This document shows, piece by piece, positions 58,804 to 64,000 of a stretch of 64,000 bases of DNA (position 1 is the stretch's first letter; each line of letters opens with the position of its first letter). The translations under genes and the position numbers were made by a program. The DNA is from Oligoflexia bacterium (lineage in GTDB: Bacteria > Bdellovibrionota > Bdellovibrionia > JABDDW01): positions 248,001 through 312,000 of the forward strand of contig JADJXN010000002.1 of the NCBI GenBank assembly GCA_016715815.1, in the 5' to 3' direction. The notes beneath the pieces were generated by a model. It was not told the origin of the DNA, made no database searches, and saw only the letters and a program-made list of their open reading frames with translations.

Positions 58804-61344
58804 TTACAAAATTTTTGACAAATATTGTCCAGTGAAGCTTTTATTGTTGTTTGATATAGATTCCGGAGTCCCTTGAGCAACAATATATCCACCCTTGTTT
58901 CCTCCTTCAGGACCAAGGTCAACTACAAAATCAGAATTCTTAACAACATCTAAATTATGCTCAATAACTAAAACAGTGTTGCCTTGATCAACAAGGATTT
59001 GAAGAATTTCAATAAGCTTTCTTATATCCTCAAAATGAAGTCCCGTTGTGGGCTCATCTAAAATGTAAAAAGATTTTCCGGTACTTCTTTTTGATAATTC
59101 ACGGCTGAGCTTTACCCTTTGTGCCTCCCCACCGCTGAGCGTGGTTGAGCTTTGCCCTAGATGAATATAGCCAAGGCCGACATCTATTAATGTTTTAAGT
59201 TTTGACTTTATCAAAGGAATATTTTCAAAAAAGCTAAAAGCTTCTTCAACGGACATATCTAAAACATCAGCGATGCTTTTTGTTTTAAATTTAATTTCCA
59301 GAGTTTCTCTATTATATCTTCTTCCTAAACAAACATCACATTGGACAAAAACATCAGCCATAAAATGCATTTCTATTTTTGAAAGCCCAGCGCCCTCACA
59401 ATTTTCGCAGCGCCCACCTTTTACGTTAAAACTATATCTCCCCGGCTTATAGCCGCGCATTTTTGAATCGGGAAGCCCAGAGTATAAATCTCTGATTAAT
59501 GTGAATAAACCCGTGTATGTGGCGGGGTTTGAGCGGGGCGTTCTGCCGATAGGGCTCTGATCAATGTCTATAATTTTATCTAAACTCTCAGCGCCTAAAA
59601 GTTGGTCATAAGGTGCGGGCGTAATACTGGAGTGATATAGTTTTTCACTCAAAGCTCTATAAAGAGTGTCTATTATCAATGTAGATTTACCGCTACCACT
59701 AACACCAGTAATTGTAATAAATGTTCCCAGCGGAAGTTTTAAATTAACATTTTTTAAATTATTTCCGCGGGCTCCAAGGACCTCTAAAAATTTTCCACTA
59801 CCCTGGCGTCTGTTTTTAGGAGTGGAGATATTTTTTTTCTTTGAGAGGTATTGCCCAGTAATGCTTTTGGTATTTTTTTTAATTTCATCTGGAGAGCCTT
59901 GTGCTAAGAGAGTGCCGCCGTGTTTTCCGGCCCCTGGGCCCAAATCCAAAATATAATCTGCAAATAGCAGGGTTTCCTCATCATGCTCGACCATTAAAAT
60001 TGAATTTCCCAGATCACAAAGATCTCTGATTGTTTTTAAAAGCCTTGAGTGATCTCTAGGGTGAAGGCCTATGCTTGGTTCATCTAGAACATATAAAACG
60101 CCAATTAAGGAAGAACCTATTTGTGAGGCTAGCTTTATTCTTTGTGCTTCCCCGCCACTTAGAGTTTTGCTGGGGCGATCCATGGAGAGATAATCAACCC
60201 CAACTTTTGTTAAAAAGCCAAGCCTTGCAACCAACTCTTTTACAACTTTGGGGGCAATTTCTTGGTGACGTTTAGAAAAATGAAGGTCTTCAAAAAAATT
60301 TAAAAGCTCTATGGCGGGAAGCTTTGATAACTCAACAATATTTTTATTACCAATAAAAACATTAAGTGCCTCAATTCTTAATCTTTGTCCGTTACATGTA
60401 CTACATGGCGGATATTGCTTTATCTGTGGAACCTCATCATCGTCTGAAGTTGTGATTCCATCAATATCTATGTAGCCAAGACCAAGACATGTTTTGCACG
60501 CGCCCCTGGGATTATTAAAACTAAAAAAACGGGGCTCAATTTCTGGATAACTTATGCCGCAATCAACACAAGCACTTTTTGAGCTTAGTAAAAAAGACTC
60601 ATTTTGGTTGTTTAAAACCTCAATTTTTACAAGCCCCTCAGAAAGGTGAAGCGCAGATTCAAGAGCTTCGCAGAGGCGCAATCTTATGTTTTTTTTAACT
60701 ATTAGGCGGTCAATAAAAAGGTCTATGTCATGAGTTTTTTGTTTTTCTAGCTTTTTTGCCTGGGCTAATTCTACCGTTTCCCCATCAATTTTAGCTCTTA
60801 CAAACCCACGCTTAATCCATTTTTTAAACTCAGCGCCGTAGTCGCCTTTTTTGCCGCGAATAACGGGAGAAAGAATATGAATTTTTGTGTCATCTTGGAG
60901 TTCTAAAATTCTATCTACCATTTGATCTAGGCTTTGGGCAGAGATTGGTTTTTTACAACTGTAGCAGCGCGCCTCACCAACTCTTGCAAAAAGAAGACGC
61001 AAAAAATCATAAATTTCGGTAACTGTGCCGACAGTAGAGCGAGGGTTTGTGCTAGTAGTTTGCTGTTCAATGCTTATAGCGGGAGAAAGGCCGGAAATAG
61101 AATCTACATCTGGTTTTTTAAGCTGTTCTAAAAATTGCCTGGCATAGCTAGAAAGACTTTCTACATAACGTCTTTGTCCCTCAGCATAGATAGTGTCAAA
61201 AGCAAGAGAAGACTTTCCACTACCACTAAGGCCGGAGATGACAGTAATCTTATTCCTTGGCAAATCAAAGCTAATATTTTTTAAATTATGCTCTCTTGCA
61301 CCTCTAATAGAGATGGGAAGAGATTCGTCTTCAAAAGTACTCAC
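58804..61344 (-). CDS. uvrA: excinuclease ABC subunit A, compact form
   Basis: An 846-residue UvrA, about 95 shorter than the usual ~940. Both ATPase modules are intact: G-L-S-G-S-G-K-S and G-V-S-G-S-G-K-S Walker A, two L-S-G-G-E-A-Q-R signatures and two Walker B E-P-rich motifs, plus the E-C-terminal zinc finger (C-E-N-C then C-D-V-C). The missing part lies between G-A-C-K-T-C-L-G-L-G and C-S-T-C-N-G-Q-R-L-R, where only about 26 residues remain instead of over 100. It starts nucleotide excision repair. It overlaps the hexomutase gene by 4 nt. Confidence 0.94.
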   Translation of the reverse strand: MSTFEDESLPISIRGAREHNLKNISFDLPRNKITVISGLSGSGKSSLAFDTIYAEGQRRYVESLSSYARQFLEQLKKPDVDSISGLSPAISIEQQTTSTNPRSTVGTVTEIYDFLRLLFARVGEARCYSCKKPISAQSLDQMVDRILELQDDTKIHILSPVIRGKKGDYGAEFKKWIKRGFVRAKIDGETVELAQAKKLEKQKTHDIDLFIDRLIVKKNIRLRLCEALESALHLSEGLVKIEVLNNQNESFLLSSKSACVDCGISYPEIEPRFFSFNNPRGACKTCLGLGYIDIDGITTSDDDEVPQIKQYPPCSTCNGQRLRIEALNVFIGNKNIVELSKLPAIELLNFFEDLHFSKRHQEIAPKVVKELVARLGFLTKVGVDYLSMDRPSKTLSGGEAQRIKLASQIGSSLIGVLYVLDEPSIGLHPRDHSRLLKTIRDLCDLGNSILMVEHDEETLLFADYILDLGPGAGKHGGTLLAQGSPDEIKKNTKSITGQYLSKKKNISTPKNRRQGSGKFLEVLGARGNNLKNVNLKLPLGTFITITGVSGSGKSTLIIDTLYRALSEKLYHSSITPAPYDQLLGAESLDKIIDIDQSPIGRTPRSNPATYTGLFTLIRDLYSGLPDSKMRGYKPGRYSFNVKGGRCENCEGAGLSKIEMHFMADVFVQCDVCLGRRYNRETLEIKFKTKSIADVLDMSVEEAFSFFENIPLIKSKLKTLIDVGLGYIHLGQSSTTLSGGEAQRVKLSRELSKRSTGKSFYILDEPTTGLHFEDIRKLIEILQILVDQGNTVLVIEHNLDVVKNSDFVVDLGPEGGNKGGYIVAQGTPESISNNNKSFTGQYLSKIL

Positions 61345-62702
61345 AAAAGCTTTTTTACTGCTCCTTCAACAAGGGATCTGATTTCGTTTAATCTTTGACT
61401 TGTTTGTGCTTCAAAGCGGCATACGATAACAGGCTGGGTGTTGCTTGAGCGCACAAGCGCAAACCCGTCTTCAAAAGAAATTCTTAGGCCATCTATTTCA
61501 TTTACCTTGTATTTGTTGGCAGGAAATAATTTTTTAATTTCCTCCACAATTTTTCTCTTTTTATCTTCGGTGGTGTCAATTCTAATTTCTGGCGTTGAAA
61601 ATGCTGGCGGAAGCCCGGTTAATAGTTCGGGAACCTTTTTTCCGGTAAGGGACATTATTTCAATGAACCTTGCTCCTGCATAAACGGCGTCATCATACCC
61701 ATAATTTCTGTCTGCAAAAAAAACATGACCACTCATTTCTCCAGAAAATGGAGAATTAACTTCTTTCATTTTGTTTTTTATTAAACTGTGCCCTGTTTTA
61801 TACATTATAGGGTTTCCACCGTGTTTTTTTATATCATCATAAAGACGGTCTGAGCACTTTACGTCTCCAATAATGGCAGCACCAGGGTTTTTTTCCAAAA
61901 CACTTCTTGCAAAAATAACCATCAATTCATCACCAAAAAGAGCTCGGCCCGTATGATCTATAACGCCAATTCTATCAGCATCGCCATCAAAGCCAATTCC
62001 CACATCTGCTTTTGTTTCCAAAACTCTTTTTCTAAGCGCTATTAAGTTTTCTTCAACTGTGGGATCTGGATGATGATTAGGAAAAGTGCCATCAGGCTTT
62101 TCAAATAAAATTTCACAATTTATACCAATAAGCTCATAAAGTTTTTTTACAACAACTCCGGCGGCACCATTGCCACAATCTATAACAGCGGAAACCTTGT
62201 TTTTAAGTTTGATGTCTTTAGAAAATTTGTCTAAGTAGGCGGGAAAAATATCATGGTCTTTAATTGTGCCTTGTTTTTCAGAAAGCAGGAAAGCCTTATC
62301 TAATATTATTTTTTTTAAAACTTGAATTTCTTCTCCAAAGAGCGGGCTTTTGCCAAAACTAAGTTTAAAGCCATTATATTCTGGAGGGTTGTGGCTCCCC
62401 GTTATCATAATATTTCCGTCAATGGGTAAGGTAAAAGTACTAAAATAAGAAATAGGCGAAGTTACAAGGCCCAGCATTAATACATTTACACCCGTAAGCG
62501 CGGCACCCTTTGCAACACGGGCCGCAATTTCGGGGGAAGAAAGTCTTGCATCATAGCCAATGCTAATAGTTAAACTTTGCTTTTTTAGTTTTTGTTTTAA
62601 ATAACTACCAAAAGACAAACCAAGATTTTGAGCAAAAATTAAATCAAAATCTTTATTAACAACGCCTCGGATATCATACTCTCTAAATATTTCCTGATTC
62701 AT
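61341..62702 (-). CDS. phosphomannomutase/phosphoglucomutase
   Basis: A 453-residue alpha-D-phosphohexomutase. The phosphorylated Ser103 sits in T-G-S-H-N-P-P-E-Y-N-G, the Mg-binding loop is D-G-D-A-D-R-I-G, and the sugar loop G-E-M-S-G-H and C-terminal R-S-S-N-T-Q-P match the family. It interconverts hexose 1- and 6-phosphates for envelope sugars. Mannose or glucose preference cannot be settled from sequence. It overlaps uvrA by 4 nt and abuts pdxA. Confidence 0.92.
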   Translation of the reverse strand: MNQEIFREYDIRGVVNKDFDLIFAQNLGLSFGSYLKQKLKKQSLTISIGYDARLSSPEIAARVAKGAALTGVNVLMLGLVTSPISYFSTFTLPIDGNIMITGSHNPPEYNGFKLSFGKSPLFGEEIQVLKKIILDKAFLLSEKQGTIKDHDIFPAYLDKFSKDIKLKNKVSAVIDCGNGAAGVVVKKLYELIGINCEILFEKPDGTFPNHHPDPTVEENLIALRKRVLETKADVGIGFDGDADRIGVIDHTGRALFGDELMVIFARSVLEKNPGAAIIGDVKCSDRLYDDIKKHGGNPIMYKTGHSLIKNKMKEVNSPFSGEMSGHVFFADRNYGYDDAVYAGARFIEIMSLTGKKVPELLTGLPPAFSTPEIRIDTTEDKKRKIVEEIKKLFPANKYKVNEIDGLRISFEDGFALVRSSNTQPVIVCRFEAQTSQRLNEIRSLVEGAVKKLL

Positions 62703-63650
62703 TTACTTTTCCTTGTTTGTGCCTTTTAAAAGTTTAATAGCAAGTTTTAGAGCCATGAGCATGCTTGTTTCATCTGCAATGCCTCTACCAGCTATATCAA
62801 ATGCCGTGCCGTGGTCAACACTGGTTCTGATAAAGGGAAGGCCCCAAGTGATATGAACGCCTTGGTGACCATGAATAGTCTTAAAGGGGATTAGTCCTTG
62901 ATCATGGTACATGGCAACAAAAAGTTTATACTTCTTTCTGTTTTCTCTAACAAAGGCAGCATCAGGAACAAGAGGGCCCACAAAGGGCTTTGTAATAAGC
63001 TTATCAAAAAAATCCTTTTCCTGGTGGCCAATGATCCCAAAGTCCCCTGCATGGGGGTTAATTCCTAATACGCCAACACCCCCTTTTTTAATAAAAAGAT
63101 CATAAAATTTATTGGCGGATTCAAGAGCTGTTTTTAGTTTTTCAAAGCTTAAATAAGAGCTAAGTTCTGTAATTGGCACATGTCCAGAGCATAAAAAAAC
63201 ACTAAATTTTTTTCCAATAAAAACCATATAGGCGTTTTTGCTCTGGCTCGCATTTTTTAAAATTTCTGTCTGTCCAAGCGCCCCAAGCCCGCTTTGAGCA
63301 ATAGTTGGTTTTGACAGGGGTGCCGTTGTTATAGAATCTAAATGTTTAAAAAAACAAGCCTGTGCGGCCTCTTCTACCCACAGGGCAGGATTAGTGTTTG
63401 AGCAAATATCTACAAGCTCTTTTCTAGACGCGGGCGTTTTGCTTAGGGCCTCTTGCCAACTAGAGCACTTCACTAGCTTAAATTTTTTTTCAATCAAAGC
63501 TAGATACTTTTTGGGGAACTGAGAGTTTCTCCATAAATAGAAATTTAAATTTTTTTGGGGCCCAATTTTATACAATGCTTTTGCTGTTACTTCTGGGCCT
63601 ATTCCGCTTGAGTCACCAGAGGTAATGGCAGATCTTATGGGACGAAGCAT
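62703..63650 (-). CDS. pdxA: 4-hydroxythreonine-4-phosphate dehydrogenase
   Basis: A 315-residue PdxA for pyridoxal phosphate synthesis. Seen: S-G-I-G-P-E-V near the start, T-T-A-P-L-S-K, N-P-H-A-G-D-F-G with a metal-binding His, M-Y-H-D-Q-G-L-I-P-F-K, and D-H-G-T-A-F-D-I-A-G at the end. It follows the surA-type gene by 1 nt, as in the classical surA-pdxA order. Confidence 0.95.
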   Translation of the reverse strand: MLRPIRSAITSGDSSGIGPEVTAKALYKIGPQKNLNFYLWRNSQFPKKYLALIEKKFKLVKCSSWQEALSKTPASRKELVDICSNTNPALWVEEAAQACFFKHLDSITTAPLSKPTIAQSGLGALGQTEILKNASQSKNAYMVFIGKKFSVFLCSGHVPITELSSYLSFEKLKTALESANKFYDLFIKKGGVGVLGINPHAGDFGIIGHQEKDFFDKLITKPFVGPLVPDAAFVRENRKKYKLFVAMYHDQGLIPFKTIHGHQGVHITWGLPFIRTSVDHGTAFDIAGRGIADETSMLMALKLAIKLLKGTNKEK

Positions 63651-63651
63651 G

Positions 63652-64000
63652 TTAGTTTACCTTAATAAAAGCTTCCTGTCTTTTTTGCTCTAGCCAAAAC
63701 TGAAACTGCTTAATAAAGGCTTTTTGATAAAGCTCTCCCCTTAGCATTTCTTTTTTAGCTAAAAAAGAAGGATCGGCGATGGCTTTTCTGCCTAGCAATT
63801 TTAAGACATGATACCCCAATTTTGTTTTAACAGGTCCTGTCCACTCGCCAGGTGAAAGGGGGATAATAGCCTCTTCCAGAGGTTTTAAAAACTCACCAGT
63901 CTTAAATTCTCCTAAAAGCCCGCCTTCGTTGTAATTTGGATCCTCACTATACTGGCCGGCTAAAGACTCAAAAGATTCGCCAGACTTTAATTTTGAAATT
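63652..64000 (-). CDS. parvulin-type peptidyl-prolyl isomerase (SurA/PpiC-like), partial
   Basis: The last 115 codons of a gene whose start is beyond the right edge. It reads as the second half of a parvulin domain: F-E-S-L-A-G-Q-Y-S-E-D, G-G-L-L-G-E-F, P-L-S-P-G-E-W-T-G-P-V and L-G-Y-H-V-L-K, followed by a C-terminal helical tail. SurA-type proteins are periplasmic chaperones for outer-membrane proteins; position before pdxA supports this, but the missing N-terminus prevents certainty. Confidence 0.85.
   Translation of the reverse strand, partial: ISKLKSGESFESLAGQYSEDPNYNEGGLLGEFKTGEFLKPLEEAIIPLSPGEWTGPVKTKLGYHVLKLLGRKAIADPSFLAKKEMLRGELYQKAFIKQFQFWLEQKRQEAFIKVN

Noticed and set aside
1..64000. 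CRISPR arrays, insertion sequences, tRNA or rRNA genes
   Set aside because: No regularly spaced repeats, transposase-like frames or cloverleaf/rRNA sequence seen by eye.

Overview
The window looks like the replication-origin region of a low-GC member of the Bdellovibrionota, a relative of Bdellovibrio. I infer this from three things: a 64-residue histone-fold protein very like the Bdellovibrio histone, a dnaA region flanked by rpmH-rnpA-yidD-yidC-jag-mnmE-mnmG-rsmG-parA-parB-bactofilin-atp, and a split ATP synthase operon. The DNA is very gene-dense. The largest non-coding gap is the 194 bp dnaA-dnaN spacer, so no gap exceeds 300 bases. I saw no tRNA, rRNA, insertion sequence or CRISPR array.

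Layout. 1-8153 (minus): a partial LysM lipoprotein, then a tight run of gatC-gatA-gatB-asmA-like-ppx-DUF192 (listed in transcription order). 8197-13005: ligA, a TPR protein, a small secreted protein, the histone, a short pterin dehydratase and an outer-membrane barrel. 12996-25818 (minus): one 14-gene run holding two consecutive A-H-J-K-L-M-N sets of complex I membrane subunits. The promoter-distal set (12996-20395) is canonical. The promoter-proximal set (20395-25818) has the same order and similar topologies but is extremely diverged and shortened, and has lost the proton-channel and quinone-site residues I could place. No soluble complex I subunit (B, C, D, E, F, G, I) is present. This diverged tandem arm is the most unusual thing here. 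25875-30524: mfd, a barrel protein and a small helical protein. 30556-36355 (minus): F1 and stalk genes atpC-D-G-A-H-F-F'. 36432-45882 (minus): bactofilin, parB (broken by a one-base frameshift), parA, rsmG, mnmG, mnmE, jag, yidC, yidD, rnpA, rpmH, with a plus-strand lipoprotein between parA and rsmG. 46012-57161 (plus): dnaA, oriC, dnaN, recF, gyrB, gyrA, a TPR protein, then F0 genes atpZ, atpI, atpB, atpE. 57130-64000 (minus): a subtilisin-like protease, a compact uvrA, a phosphohexomutase, pdxA and the end of a surA-type isomerase.

How it fits together. Leftward of oriC most genes lie on the minus strand and rightward on the plus strand, so both replichores are largely co-directional with replication. 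Two perfect parS palindromes, one of them inside rsmG, sit next to parAB. The dnaA-dnaN spacer carries DnaA boxes followed by a DnaA-trio-like array. The ATP synthase is divided across the origin, with F1 and b subunits on the left and a and c subunits on the right. Several convergent gene pairs overlap at their stop codons, leaving no room for separate terminators.
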